Source: Closterium sp. NIES-65 (taxonomy: Eukaryota; Streptophyta; Zygnematophyceae; Desmidiales; Closteriaceae). From it: a stretch of 64,000 bases of DNA. A model generated the notes under the pieces. It worked only from the letters and a program-made list of their open reading frames with translations. It searched no databases and was not told the DNA's origin. The stretch lies in assembly GCA_948144175.1 (NCBI GenBank), contig CANXME010001258.1, positions 667,001-731,000 on the forward strand. The letters run 5' to 3'. Shown piece by piece: positions 1-11,646 of the stretch. Each line of letters opens with the position of its first letter. The stretch's first letter is position 1. The translations under genes were made by a program, and so were the position numbers.

Positions 1-775
1 CCTTGCCGCTGTGGCGCCCGCTCGAAGCAGACGCAGCCCCGACCTTCTCAGCACCAAGGAGGTTGACAGCAGAAGCAGAGGGGACAGAGGGAAGAAGAGG
101 GGAAGGGGAACACCCCTCGAAGAAAAGGGTGCGCGGGTCGCCACGAGAGGCACCGACAGCGACTATGCTAGCCTCAGCTACAAGTAGTTCCTTCTCAAGG
201 AGGGCAATGGTGAGCTCAGTGGGGCAGCGAGCTAGGAAGTGGTCCCTGACAGCACGCAGAGTGTCAGGGAGGCGGGTGACTAGGTGGTAGAGAGTGAGCC
301 AGAGCGGGGGGGGGTTGGTGGCAAGAAACTCGTCGGGCATGGCGGCACGAAAGTGGGCCTCACTTGTACGGAGGTGCGTGATGAGGTCAGCGACTGTGTG
401 GAACAAGGCCAGGTCGGGAAACAAGTAGGGGAGTGAGAGACGGCCTAGCGCAGCAGAGGCAGGTGAGGAGTAGCGGGCAGCGACAGCGGTATACAGCGCT
501 TGTGCAGTCTTGTGCTGGCCAAACTGCACGCGCTCGTCTATCGGCAGGGAGTTGCGAATAGCGAAGCGGGCGTGGGCGCCACGAGTCTGCCACTGTGAGC
601 GGGCAGTGCTGTCAGCAGTACTAGTAGGAGCAGTAGCATGGCCTAAGGCGTGATCGTATAGTGAGATGTCCTCCTTGGCAGTGAGCTGTAGGAAGAGGTG
701 TAGGTCATCTAGCCAGGTATCGAACTTCACTGGGCGGCCCTCAGCATCAAAAGCTAGCACAGGAGGGCTAGCCAT
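1..775 (-). CDS. Copia-1 Gag, N-terminal part (partial at window edge)
   Basis: An open frame starts at the ATG at 775-773 (MASPPVLAFDAEGR...) and stays open to base 1, about 258 codons. It matches the Gag of Copia-4 (8869-10422) throughout, including the FEGCSPSPLLPS block, so this is the nucleocapsid-type Gag of the same copia lineage. Gag packages the element RNA into virus-like particles. The protein continues beyond the window. Confidence 0.75.
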   Translation of the reverse strand, partial: MASPPVLAFDAEGRPVKFDTWLDDLHLFLQLTAKEDISLYDHALGHATAPTSTADSTARSQWQTRGAHARFAIRNSLPIDERVQFGQHKTAQALYTAVAARYSSPASAALGRLSLPYLFPDLALFHTVADLITHLRTSEAHFRAAMPDEFLATNPPPLWLTLYHLVTRLPDTLRAVRDHFLARCPTELTIALLEKELLVAEASIVAVGASRGDPRTLFFEGCSPSPLLPSVPSASAVNLLGAEKVGAASASSGRHSGK

Positions 776-1525
776 AGCAGCACTAGTAGCAGTAGTAGCA
801 CCCTAAAATCAGTAGGCAGCGAGTCAGGTAGGGCGGCTTGGTCCAGGACGGGCGGCGCGGCTCGGTTCAGGTAGGGCGGCTCGGTTCGGGCTGGGTGGCT
901 CGGCTCGGGCGGCTCGGTTCGGGTCGGGCGGCTCGGTCCGGGCTGGGCTGCTCGTTCTGGCGGGGCCGTGGGTGTCGCGACGGGGTGCTAAGGGGCGGGC
1001 GCACGGGTCGACGGGACCAGCTGGGGGCCGCTAAGGGGCGGCGCTTGGGGTCGACGGGGCCAGCGGGGCCGCTAAGGGGCGGGCGCACGGGGTCGACGGG
1101 GCCAGCTGGGGCCGCTAAGGGGCAGGCGCACGGGGTCGACGGGACCAGCGGGGCCGCTAAGGGGCAGGCGCACGGGTGTACGGGGCCAGCGGGGCCGCTA
1201 AGGGGCGGGCGCACGGGTCGTCGGGGCGAGCGGGGCCGCTACGGGGCGGCGCATGATGTCGACAGGGCTCGCTAAGGGGCGGCGCGTAAGGTCGACGGGG
1301 CCGCTAAGGGGCGGCGCGTGAGGTCGACGAGGCCAGCTAAGGGGCGGCACGTGGGGCCGACGGGGCCTCTAAGCGAGGTCGACGGGGCCGACGGGGCCTC
1401 TAAGGAGCGGCGCACGAGGGCGCACTAGGAGCAAGGCGCACGAGGGCGCTAGAAAGGACGGCGCACGAGGGCGCTCCGAGCGGAAACGGTGGGCCCTTAG
1501 GAACGGTCCTAGGTTCCTAGCCTAG
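776..1525 (-). repeat. GC-rich, tandemly repeated 5' leader of Copia-1
   Basis: Between the primer site and the Gag start lies about 750 bp of GC-rich sequence. From about 990 to 1400 it is built of irregular units around 'ggccgctaaggggcggcgca' and 'gtcgacggggcc'. It has no coding signal of its own; the open frames across it are a by-product of the repeat. Confidence 0.75.
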
Positions 1526-1664
1526 GCTCGTAATACCATGTTAGAATGAGAGAAGTGATTGCACTATGAGAGTTGGAGTACAAATAGCCAACCCTAACTG
1601 TGTGTACCCCCTAAAGGCTAACCCACTATAGCCTACACAATAACAACACATATAATGTTTGACA

Positions 1665-2674
1665 ACTAGTGCTGCTGACGACACGACGACAACCTCCGTT
1701 CAACTAACCTCCTCCAGCTGCCCCACTCCCCTCTCACACACCCCCTGCTCAAACCCTAGCTCCACTCCCACAGCACCCCCCTTAAACCCTAAACCCCAAA
1801 CTCCCACACATCCACCCCCCTCATCGACAGCTGCAGCAGTGGGAGACGAAGGAGGAGGAGGAGAAGGGGACGGCACGCACAACCCACAACCCCACAGTCA
1901 TCACCCCCACACTCCTCACCCCCAAAACCCTAAAACGGGTGGGACAGGGGCAGGAGCGCGGGGGATGGTGAGGAGGGGACAGTACGCTACCCCCAGGGCG
2001 CCAGAACGGACGAGGGGGCGGGTGGAGGGAGGTGGCGCGCGCTGCTCCCCAGGGCGCCACGACGGACGGGCGGGAGGGACGCGTGCGCGGCTCCCCAGGG
2101 CGCCGCGACGGCCTGACGGAGCGCGCGCAGGCTCCCGAGGGCGCCGCGACGGACTAACGTGGTGCGCGCGGGCTCCTCAGGACGGCGCGGCAAACTGGCG
2201 GGGCGCTTGCGGGCTCCCCAGTGCGCCGCGATGGACGGGCGGGGCGCTCGCGGGCTCCCCAGGGCGTCAGGAAGGACGGGCGGGGCGCTTGTGGGCTCCC
2301 CAGGCGTCGCGAGGAACAGGCGGGGCGCGCGCGGGCTCCACCACGACAGGAAACCGCCGCGCGCCTCGGGGCGCACGGCGGGGGCGCGCGGCGGGATGAA
2401 AAAGTGGAGGTCGCACGCCACGAGGCGCGCGACACAGAGTAGGGCAGCGGAAGCAGTAGTAGGACCCACAGGCCAGTAGCGTGAGTGCTCTGAAACCATG
2501 TTAAAGTAGTGGGTAGAGTGAGGAGCCATAGCTAGGTAAGCCCTAGCTAGGCAAGCGAAGTTTAGGCAAAGAAGGGGGTTCACTAGAAAGCAGCAGGATA
2601 CATATAGGAAACCCAAGGGGTTGTACTCGCTATAGAGCACCCCACTGCAGGCTAGAGAACAATAACATTCTGAC
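1665..2674 (-). mobile_element. TRIM-A: partial miniature (non-coding) LTR element
   Basis: A 176-bp LTR (2499-2674, TG...CA) is followed on the minus strand by a primer site variant 'gctctgaaacca' (2487-2498, plus-strand writing) and about 820 bp of interior with no recognisable protein. The interior shares the tract 'agctgcagcagtggga' followed by a GGA-rich run with TRIM-B (near 25,670). It also shares a repeated 'gggcgc-acgacggg' style segment. Only one LTR is recognised; Copia-1 abuts the other side. Broken. Confidence 0.6.
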
Positions 2675-2991
2675 ACCCGCCTAGCTAGGGAAATAGTAGG
2701 CAGCGCGAGGGCTGCATGACGGCGCGCGCAGCGCAGCAAGTCACAAGGCAAGGCAGGGGAAGGTGCACGCAGGAGAACACGCGGGGTAGCGCGGTAACCG
2801 CAACGGTAGGTGGGCCCGGAAAAAAAGACGGTCTTACGGACTTAGTGCTCTGATACCATGTTAGAATCTACTAGTAAGAATGAATTGACTATATCAGGGT
2901 TTGGTACAAATATGAAACCCTCATGGGGTTGTATCCCATATTGGCTACCCCACTACAGCTTACACATATATAACATGCATATAATTTGACA
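2675..2991 (-). mobile_element. Copia-2: leader fragment, primer site and 5' LTR
   Basis: LTR 2859-2991 (133 bp, TG...CA) and a perfect primer site 'gctctgatacca' at 2847-2858 are followed on the minus strand by about 170 bp of GC-rich leader. The leader contains 'ggtaaccgcaacggtaggtg', the same sentence found in the leaders of Copia-5 (about 17,050) and Copia-3 (about 23,480). No coding part remains here. Confidence 0.7.
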
Positions 2992-3069
2992 GACACAGGC
3001 GGAAGTAGCACGGGCAAGGTAGGCGCAAACAACGCCGACTTTGACCTGGCATTCGCGGGTGGCGGCGGC
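2992..3069. other. Short unassigned spacer
   Basis: Seventy-eight bases between the Copia-2 LTR and the Copia-3 LTR. Nothing recognisable was seen apart from a terminal 'ggcggcggc'. Its last five bases (gcggc) equal the five bases after the far LTR at 28,150-28,154. Confidence 0.5.
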
Positions 3070-3201
3070 TGTCAGAAACTACAGGCAAGAATGAATGCAC
3101 TATAAAGAGTTGGGTACAAGTATGAACCCTAACCGAAGCTGTACCCCATATTGGCTACCCCACTACAGCCTAACCATATATATCATGCATCTAATTTGAC
3201 A
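3070..3201 (-). repeat. Copia-3 3' LTR (132 bp)
   Basis: Begins 'tgtcagaaact' and ends 'ctaatttgaca' as written on the plus strand. It is followed by a C-rich stretch that is the minus-strand polypurine tract. It carries the shared block 'taccccactacagcctaac' and an AT-rich 'catatatatcatgcat', a likely promoter region. Confidence 0.75.
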
Positions 3202-3439
3202 CACCCCCATATGCAAAGTGGGGGAGAGCAAGGGGTCACAAGACCAGTCAAGAGAAGTAAAGCAAGCTTAGGGTGGATCACAACGTCACCACACACACTG
3301 AGCACAAGCAAATGGCCACAAGGCCAGTTCACAAACAAAGGTATATATGCAACAACAGCAGTACAGTGATCTCTACCTAGCAGAACAAGCATGCAGGTAT
3401 ATATCTATATACATATATAGATCACAATACAAGCAAAGC

Positions 3440-4590
3440 CTACAGCAAGTGAGGAAAAGTGGGCACAAGGCCTAACAAAGTGCAGAAACGCTGATAATCA
3501 CCAAACGGAAGTGCCTTGGTGAATATATTAGCAGTGTTGGCCCGAGTGGCCATGTGAGCAAGACGAGGCTGACCACGCTGCTGCAACTCTTGAGCCAGGA
3601 AGTAACGCAGAGCGATGTGCTTTGTTCTGTGCTCCAGTTCGTGCTCCTGACACAAGGCAATGGCGGCCTTGTTGTCGACGTACAGCACTGGAGGAGAACG
3701 AGGCTTATCTCCCAGATTGGTCAGCAGGTAGTTAAGCCAGCGTAACTCCTATGCAGTCTTGGCTGTGGCGTAGATCTCAGCCTCACCACAGGAGCTGAGA
3801 ACTGAAGACGAGTGTGTAGAGCGCCAAGAAACTGAACCAGAGCCAAGGCTAAAGGTGTAACCCTGTAACGACCGCTGCGTAGCCTGGTCGTCAATCCAAG
3901 AAGCGTCTGAGTGCCCAGTGAGGACAACATTGCTCCGTCCTCCAAGCACGAGCCCCATGCCCGATGTACTGCACAAGTAGCATAGTACCCTCTTAGCAGC
4001 ATCCATGTTCACCTTTCGGTGCCGACCAGGAGCCACGTAGCAAGCCAGAAGGCCAAGAGGGTACGCAAGGTCAGGACAAGTGCAGGTCATCAGGTACATG
4101 AGGCAGCCCACTAGCTCTAGGTAAGGACCAATCAGCTCTACGGACTCGTCCGAAGGTGGAGCTGAGAGCGAGTGACCTGTCGCCAGAGGAGTGGCCTGTG
4201 CCGAGGACCAGGTGAATTTGAAGCGCAGAAAGACCTGCTGCACCATGTGTGACTGAGTTAGTGTGATGGTGCGGCATGCTCTGTCCCGGGTGATCTGCAA
4301 GCCAAGGTAGCTGCGCAGCTCACCCATATATGTGCACGTGTGTCTTTTCTACAGCTCCGACTTCACCAGAGCGAGAGCCTAAGTGTCAGCAGTGTCAAAG
4401 ACCAAGTCGTCCACGTACACGAGGATGTAGAACGGCAGAAGCAAAGTGTCGGTGCGCAGAAACAGCGACGGGTAAACAGTCGACGGAGCAAACCTAAGAG
4501 CCGCAAGTGTCGTCCTCTCTGTGTCGTGCCACTCACGCGGAGCCTAGCGCAGACCGTAGACGGGCGGCCAGAGGCTCCTCTGGGTACCAG
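3440..4590 (-). pseudogene. Copia reverse transcriptase / RNase H remnant next to the 3' LTR
   Basis: Minus-strand frames show copia pol motifs: ELRSYLGLQITRDRA, a LVGCLMYLMTCT block, RNase H 'TGHSDASW', and a C-terminal 'VDNKAAIALCQEHELEHRTK...FTKAL'. It is older and more degraded than the Copia-4 pol next to it and belongs to the outer element or Copia-5. Broken, a few breaks. Confidence 0.7.
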
Positions 4591-4795
4591 GAGAGAACAA
4601 CTTGGTGAAAACATCAGCAGTGTTGGCCTCAGAGGCCACGTACGCAAGTCGCAACTGACCACGCTGCTGCAGCTCACGAGCAAGAAAGTAACGGAGAGCA
4701 ATGTGCTTCGTTCTGTGCTCCAGGCGCTGCTCTCGACACAAGGCCAGCATGGCCTTGTTGTCTACGTACAGCACTCGAGGAGAACGAGGCGGCTC

Positions 4796-7700
4796 TCAAA
4801 GGTTAGTCAGCAAGTAGGTGAGCCAGCGAAGCTCCTGTGCAGCCATGGCCCCGGCGTAGATCTCAGCCTCACAACTCGAGCCGAGAACAGAAGACGAGCG
4901 AGTAGCCCACCACGAAACAGAGTCGGAACCAAGACTGAAGGTGTAACCTTGCGACGACCGCTGAGTAGCCTGGTCGTCAGCCCAAGAAGCGTCCGTGCGG
5001 CCGGTGAGGACCACTGAACTCAGCCCTCCAAGCACTAGCCCCATGCCCGACGTACTGCACAAGTAGCGTAACACCCTCTTCGCTGCAGCCATGTGCTCTG
5101 GTCGGTGTCTCCCACAAGCAACATAGCGTGCAAGAATGCTAAGAGGGTATGCTAGGTCAGGTCGTGTGCAGGTCATCAGGTACATGAGGCAGCCAACAAG
5201 CTCTGGGTACGGGCCACTCGACTCTACGGACTCATCCGAAGGCAGAGCTGAGAGCGAGTGGCGAGTAGACAGAGGAGTGGCGTGAGGCGAGGAGTACGTG
5301 AAGCCGAAGCGCTGAAGGACGTGCTGCACCATGTGTGACTGCGTCAAGGTAATGGTGCGGCGTGCTCTGTCCCAAGTGATCTTCAAGCCAAGGTAGCTGC
5401 GCAGTTCACCCAGGTCTGTGCACGTGTGTCTCTTCTGCACCTCGGACTTCACGTAGGCGAGTCCAGCAGTGTCAGCTGTGGCAAAGACCAAGTCGTCGAC
5501 GTACACGAGGATGTAGAACGGCGGCAGAGAGGTGTCAGTGCGCAGAAACAACGACGGGTCAGCAGTAGAGGGAGCAAACCGAAGAGCCGCAAGCGTAGTC
5601 CTCAGTGTGTCGTGCCACTCACGTGGTGCCTGGCGGAGACCGTAGACTAGCCGTCGGAGGCTCCACTGGGTGCCAGGAGGGAAAGTCCCAGTGAAGCCCG
5701 ATGGACGGCGCAGCCAGATCTCCTCGTGCAGGCTACCCTGCAAGAAAGCAGTGCTGAAGTCAAGAGAGTGAAGCTCGTAGTCGCGCTGAGCGGCAATGTG
5801 CAGCAGCACCCGAAGAGTGGTCATCTTCGGGGTGGGAGAGAAGGTCTGAAAGTAGTTAACTCCCTGCCGCTGACTGAAGCCACGAGCGACGTACCGCGCC
5901 TTGAAGACAGGTGGAGAGCCCGGCGGCCGCTTCACCCTGAAGATCCACATGCCAGTGACGATGTTCGCCCCAGGAGGGGGAACCGCGTCAACGTAGGTGC
6001 CTGTGGACTTCCAGGAAGCCATCTCTGCATCCATAGCTGCCTGCCACTGAGAGGAGTAGGGACCCTCTACGGCCTCCGCGTAAGAGCGCGGAGTCGGGAT
6101 GTCAAGTGCATCCGGGTCTCCCTCAGGGGTAAGCAGTACGGACACGAGATGAGGTGAAGCAGCAGCCAGACACTGGAACTCCTCCTGCCTGTCCTCAAGG
6201 ACGTCCGTGCCAAGAGCACACTCACCCTCGACGGACGGAGGATAGACAGACGCAGACTCAGCAACGAGACTAGCAGCGTAGTCTAGACGACAACGAGCAG
6301 CAAAGTCAACGAGCTCTGCAACGAGAGCAGACGCAGCAGTGGACTCAAACGAGGGGTCAGTGACGACAGTAGCAAGGAGACGCGTGACAGTCGGACTGGC
6401 AGCACGAAGAGAGTCTGACTCCGGGTCGGCAAGCGCAAGAAGAGAGGACGCAGGAGGAGAAGGCAAAGGGACACGCAGAGGAGCAGTGGACGGACGCAGA
6501 GACATCCGGTGCATGCCAGGGACAGGAAAAGGACGCTGGCGCGAACCGCGACCACTAGCGCGAGCAGCACAAACAGGCGACGCGGGACGAGACGCAGGCT
6601 CACGACGCTCAGAAAGACCTCCAGTAGGACAAGTGTAAGGAGAGGGAGCAGGTAGTGGGGAGGCGGGCTCTAGCTGTGACTGTGACTGGAGAGGCTGTGG
6701 ACACTCGACAAGAGGAGAAGGACCAAGAACCTGCTGCAGGAGCGGAACGAAGTACGGCCAAGGCCGCGCGGCAACTCCAGAAATAGCAGGGACAGCACCA
6801 GCACCCTCAGCGGCAGCACCAACGCCAACAGCACCTTTAGCTGCAGGACCTCCACCAGCACCAGCAGTACCCGCAGCAGAACCACCGCCAGGATGGACAG
6901 CAGTAGTCTCAGCACCAACACCCTCAGCAGCTCCAGCTCCAGTCGGACCCGCAGGTCCAGCAGCTCCGGGACCGGCGGCACCAGCACCCTCAGCTGCCGA
7001 ATAAGCTCCAGCTCCAGCAGTACGCCTCCAGCGGCGAGCAAACCACTCGCGCAGCTCCTGTGGAGAGAGGGGCTCCCGCCGAGACGAAGCACCCGGAGAA
7101 CCTCCAGGCGCAGCACCGCCAGACGACACCAGGGGAGGTCCAGCGGCCGCAGGCTCCGCACCTCTAGGCTCAGCAGCTCCAGACGCAGCACCCCCAGAGT
7201 CAGCACCCCCAGGCTCAGCACCCCCAGGCTCAGCACCCCAAGTCGGAGTACCCCCAGGCTCAGCACCCCCAGGCTCAGCACCCCCAGGCGCAACACCCTC
7301 AGACTCAGCACCCCCAGGCTCAGCACCCACGCGCGCCGCACCCCCAGAGTCCGCACCCCCAGGCTCAGCACCCGCAGTAGTACCAGAGTCACCAGCAACC
7401 TCGACCGGCTCGACTGCGTCTACCTGGGACACACCAAAAGGGGCAGGACCCTGAGGGGGAAGGGGGTCTACCGGGGGGGGACCAGGCAAAAGGAAGTGCG
7501 GTGGCGGGGGGAGGGAAGGAGTGCGGTAGGGGAAGAGGCAGTAGAAGGGGACTGACTCGTCTAACGTGACATCATGAGAGGACAGAACATGTCGAGAGGA
7601 GAGGTGGTAGAACTGCCACCCTGGTGCGTCAGGGGGGAAGCCAAGGAAGACACAGGGAGCAGCACGAGGTGCCAGCTTGTCCGCAGACAAGTCGCGGACA

Positions 7701-8745
7701 AACGCCCTAGATCCCCAGACACGGAACGCAGACGCATCGCCGACCTTCCCCGTCCACAGCAGAGCTGGGGAGGTCTCCGGTCGGGAGACCCTGGGGTGAA
7801 GGTTGATCTGATGCGCCGCATACCGAACCGCAAACGGCCACAGAAAATGGGGGGCAGCCGCATGCATCATGGACGTACGAGCGACGTCCATGACCATGCC
7901 AATGCGGCGCTCAGCAATCCCATTTTGCTGTGGAGAGTCCGGAAGCGTAAAGGTCTGGCGGATGCCTCGCGAACGACAGTAGGCTCGCAGAAGGCCAGAG
8001 GAGAACTCTCCACCTCGGTCAGAGTGCAGACGCAGAACAGGAAAGTCCGAGCCGAAGCTCCTCCTGAGCTGGAGACAAGCTGCGCGGATCCAGTCGATCA
8101 ACACCTCAGTGACATCACCCTTGCTGCGCAAGGGGAAGACCGTGGTGTAACGCGAGTAGTCGTCAACCACCAGCAAGAAGTAGCGCTCGTGACCCTGTCC
8201 ACGGACGCGGGCCGGGCCCACACGTCCATGTGAAGCGTCTGCAGCGGAGCCTCTGTCGGGGGAAACTGAGAGGAGTGAGGGGCAGCCCGGAGCCGCCCCT
8301 CGACACAGGGGACACAGGAAGGACCAGGCCCCGAAGGAAGGGGAGGGAGGGACTGGGGAAGACCAGAGACAAGGACACGGGAAGCCATGCCCCGAAGATG
8401 AGGCAGGGAGGGGTGGCCAAGACCGTGATGCCACAGGAGAGTCTCGTGAGACAGGAGGCGACACGAGCAGGGGGCAGACTCAGGACCAGACCTGGACGCA
8501 GCAGCAAACACCTGACCCGACGCAGCTACCTGGCCAGACGCAGGGACAGGAGGAGACTCAGTGGTCAGGGTGTAGAGACTCAACCCCAGCCGACGTGAAA
8601 ACGTGGCCAGGTGTCGGCCTGTGCGGGCGTTCGAGCAGTGTGTCATCCGCTGACTCGCAGGAGTAAACTGGTGAACCCCCGCATCCTGCAGGTCAGCACC
8701 ACTCACCAAGTTCGTCGAGAACGAGGGGAGGTAAAGACCAGACAA
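4796..8745 (-). pseudogene. Copia-4 Pol: integrase, linker, reverse transcriptase, RNase H
   Basis: Visible motifs in order are GAG-pre-integrase 'LLWHHGLGHPSLPHLRG', integrase 'VVDDYSRYTTVF', 'LHSDRGGEF' and 'SPQQNGIAERR', then a long linker of Gly/Ala/Glu/Pro repeats (such as GGAEPGGAEPGGA). RT follows with 'HSLDFSTAFLQGSL' and the catalytic 'YVDDLVFA', then 'LVGCLMYLMTCTRPDLAY' and RNase H. Family knowledge says these convert element RNA to DNA and insert it. The linker contains LSPQELREWF, a peptide also found in the Gag proteins here. Broken but mostly continuous. Confidence 0.85.
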
Positions 8746-8868
8746 GGTGCCCGAGGGGGCAGCCGGACACGGGAGGACAGTGGAGAAGTGAGAGAGGACA
8801 GGACCCCCAGAGGGGTCAGCCAGGGAGACTGCAACCGGCCGACCAAGCGGCGTGAGTGTGGTGCGGTC

Positions 8869-10422
8869 TCAAAAGTAGGAGCTAGAAGCCCCCGAGTCAA
8901 GTGTGAAGGTGAGGGAGGCCGAAGCTGACGCGGTACCTGAGAGCGCAGCCTCACCTGTACCTGAGGGTGCAGACTCGCTGGCACCTAGAGCAGCAGCCTC
9001 ACAAGCACCTAGTGCAGCAGTACCAATGCCCGGGTCGGGCGGGAAACACCGGTAACAGTCACCCTCATCACTAATAGTCACAGCATACATGGCAGCAAGG
9101 ATAGCATCAAAATTCAGATCATAGATAGCTTCGCCTGCCCTAGATAGCTCTCCCCAGCGGGGGATCTCACTAGCCTCGGGGAACTTCTGACGCCAAGCGT
9201 CCGTCGGGCGGCCAAAGCAGCGCTGGGTGGGGTGGGCACCCCCACACTGCTCACCCGCACGATCGTCGGAGCGAAGGACGTAGGTGCACGGACCAAAACC
9301 CCCACCACGCTGACGCTGCGTGTACCACTCACGGAGCTGCTGAGGAGGGGGGATGTCCCGAGAACGCTGCTGCTGCTGCTGCTGGCGCTGACCACCACCA
9401 ATGCCGCTCCGCTGCGAGGCACCACCCCGACCAGCTCCACCTCCTCCGCCACTACCGCCTCCACCTCCGCCACCACCGCCGCCTCCGCTCCCACCGCTAC
9501 CGCCGCCGCCTCCTCCGCCTACGCTGCCGCCACCACCACCACCACCCCCGCCACCACTCCCACCGCCACCCCCACTCCCTCCGCCGCCTCCACCGCCACC
9601 TTCACCACCCCTGCCAGCTCCACCCGCTCCCTTGCCCCCCTTGCCCTTGCCGGAGCGGCGTCGCCCTCTAGGGGCAGACGCCGCACCTACCGACTCAAGA
9701 CCAAGTAGGTCGGCGGCACCAGCAGAGGCAACAGAGGGCAACAGGGGGGAAGGGGAACACCCCTCAAAGATGGGGGTGCGAGGGTCACCACGAGAGGCTC
9801 CTACAGCGACTATGCTCTTCTCCGCTGCTAGGAGGGCCTTCTCTAGGAGGTCAACAGTGAGAGTGGTGGGATAGACTGAGAGGAAGTGGTCCCTGACTAC
9901 GCGAAGAGAGTCGGGGAGGCGGGTGACTATGTAATAGAGAGTTATGTACATGGGGGGGGGATTCTTGGCGCAGAACTCAGCAGGAAGCGCGGCGCGGCAG
10001 CGAGTGTCACTAGTGCGGAGGTGCGTAATGAGGTCAGCGACTGTGGGAAAGGCAGCAAGGTCAGGGAAGAGGTACGGTAGCATGAGGCGGCTCAGTGCAG
10101 CAGTGGCAGGGGAAGAGTAGCGCGCAACTACAGCGTCGTACAAGGTCTGAGCACTCTTGTACTGACTAAAGTGCGCGCGCTCAGTGGTAGGCAGGTGGCG
10201 TCGCACAGCAAGACGTGCAGCAGCATCGCGGGTGGCCCACTGAGAGCGAACAGTGGGGTCAGCATCAGCAGCAGAGGCAGGAGAGGCGCCAGAGGTGAGG
10301 TCAAAGAGAGAAAGCACGTCCGCCCTATCGCACTGTAAGAACAGCTGCAGGTCGTCGACCCAGACCTCAAAGTCAATGGCTCGACCCTCAGCGTCAAAAG
10401 CGAGGACACTAGGGGTAGCCAT
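8869..10422 (-). CDS. Copia-4 Gag with a very long polyglycine tract
   Basis: Starts MATPSVLAFDAEGRAIDF at 10,422 and runs about 517 codons to a protease-start motif 'FTLDSGASSS'. The N-terminal two-thirds is a copia Gag domain. It is followed by a Gly-rich stretch of roughly 90 residues (about 9,400-9,660), then PPPQQLREWY and a cysteine-containing segment resembling a zinc knuckle (CTYVLRSDDRAGEQCGGAHP). The frame then passes toward protease. It is part of a broken element. Confidence 0.75.
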   Translation of the reverse strand: MATPSVLAFDAEGRAIDFEVWVDDLQLFLQCDRADVLSLFDLTSGASPASAADADPTVRSQWATRDAAARLAVRRHLPTTERAHFSQYKSAQTLYDAVVARYSSPATAALSRLMLPYLFPDLAAFPTVADLITHLRTSDTRCRAALPAEFCAKNPPPMYITLYYIVTRLPDSLRVVRDHFLSVYPTTLTVDLLEKALLAAEKSIVAVGASRGDPRTPIFEGCSPSPLLPSVASAGAADLLGLESVGAASAPRGRRRSGKGKGGKGAGGAGRGGEGGGGGGGGSGGGGGSGGGGGGGGGGSVGGGGGGGSGGSGGGGGGGGGGGSGGGGGAGRGGASQRSGIGGGQRQQQQQQRSRDIPPPQQLREWYTQRQRGGGFGPCTYVLRSDDRAGEQCGGAHPTQRCFGRPTDAWRQKFPEASEIPRWGELSRAGEAIYDLNFDAILAAMYAVTISDEGDCYRCFPPDPGIGTAALGACEAAALGASESAPSGTGEAALSGTASASASLTFTLDSGASSSYF

Positions 10423-10424
10423 GA

Positions 10425-11646
10425 CAACGGTAGACCAGCAGTGCAAGCAGTAGGGGAAGGGCACGCAGTGACAGAGGGGCTGTGCTCACCGGACAGAGCT
10501 GCTCGGGCGGCTCGACGGTAAGGCGGCTCGGCGGCTCGGCTGCTTGGCGGCTCGGCTGCACGGCGGCTCGGCTGGTGGGCGGCCGGGCGGCTCGGCGGCA
10601 GGGCGGCTCGGATGTGCTGCTGCAGGACGGTGCGGCGGTCGGCGGCTCGGGCGTGCTACTGCAGGGCGGCGCGGCGGTCGGCGGCTCGGGCGGCGCGGTA
10701 GGAGTGGAGAGTGGCGGGGCCGCAGCAGACGGGCGGCGGGGCCCGTTGAAGTAGGGCGGCGGGGCCCATGAAGTAGGGCGGCGGGGCCGCGAAGTGGGGC
10801 GGTGGGGCAGCTGAAGTAGGGCGGCGAGGCCCGTGAAGTAGGGCGGCGGGGGCGCAGTAGACGGGCGGCAGGGCCGCTGAAGTAGGGCGGCGGGGGCGCA
10901 GTAGACGGGCGGCAGGGCCGCTGAAGTAGGGCGGCGGGGCCCGCTGAAGTAGCGCGGCGGGGCCGCGAAGTGGGGCGGCTGTCAGAATATTATCTTATGT
11001 TCTAGCCTGTAGTGGGGTGCTCTATAGCGAGTACAACCCTTCTAGGGTTTGCTATTTGTATCCTCATTCTTGCTAGTTCAATCCTCTTTCCTCTTTCTTC
11101 CTTCTAATTTTGTCAGCGGCGGGGCCGCTGAAGAAGGGCGGCGGGGCCCGTGAAGTAGGGCGGCGGGGCCGCAGGCGTAGGGCGGCGGGGCCGCAGCAGA
11201 CGGGCGGCGGGGCCGTTAAAGTAGGGCGGCGGGGCCGCAGATGTGGGGCGGCGGGGCTGCTGAAGTAGGGAGGCGGGGCCCGTGAAGTAGGGCGGCGGGG
11301 CCGCAGGCGTAGGGCGGTGGGGCCGCAGGCGTAGGGCGGCGGGGCCGCTGAAGTAGGGCGGCGAGGCCGCGAAGTAGGGCGGCAGGGGCCGCAGGAGAAA
11401 GGTGGCGGGGCCGCGAACGCGGGCGGCGGGGCCGTGAAGCGAACGGCGGGGCCGCACTAACGGGTGGCGGGGCCGCATGAACAGGCGGTGGGGCTGCTAG
11501 GGGAGGGAGGTCCGCTAGGGCGTAGGGGCCGCTAGGGCGGCTCGATGAGGTAAGAGCCCGAGGCGCGACTCGGGATGAGCGCGCTTCGGGCAGGAAAAAA
11601 GTTTTCGATGTGGTGGGCCCTAGGCACAGTTCCCACAGGGGAACCG
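10425..11646 (-). repeat. GC-rich 5' leader of Copia-4 with 'gtagggcggcggggcc' repeats
   Basis: The leader between Gag start and primer site consists of dozens of irregular copies of 'gaagtagggcggcggggccg'. A 136-bp solo LTR splits it at 10,980-11,115. Open frames through it (such as 11,216-11,659) are repeat artefacts. Confidence 0.75.
10980..11115 (+). mobile_element. Solo LTR (136 bp), the only plus-oriented LTR seen
   Basis: Starts 'tgtcagaatatta', ends 'ctaattttgtca', and is flanked on both sides by 'gcggc' (10,975-10,979 and 11,116-11,120). It is nearly the reverse complement of the solo LTR at 39,702-39,831. It contains 'gcctgtagtggggtgctc', homologous to the shared copia LTR block. 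The flanking duplication is less decisive here because the leader itself is gcggc-rich. Confidence 0.75.

Larger units (their letters stand above)
1..1664 (-). mobile_element. Copia-1: 5' part of a Ty1/copia LTR retrotransposon, running off the left edge
   Basis: Read on the minus strand the order is 5' LTR (1539-1664, 126 bp, TG...CA), a degenerate tRNA-iMet primer site (about 1526-1538), a long GC-rich leader, then a Gag frame entering the window edge. The LTR shares the block 'cccacta-agcctaca' with the other copia LTRs here. Only one LTR is in the window, so age cannot be estimated. The visible part shows no obvious break. Confidence 0.8.

Noticed and set aside
3069-3070. Copia-5 rather than Copia-3 as owner of the LTR at 3070-3201
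   Set aside because: That LTR resembles the 23,542 LTR more than the 17,123 LTR, and both outer flanks read gcggc; the assignment stays tentative.
10980-11115. Solo LTR considered as a SINE or MITE
   Set aside because: TG...CA ends, 5-bp duplication and the shared copia LTR block fit an LTR; there is no polymerase III box, A-tail or inverted repeat.
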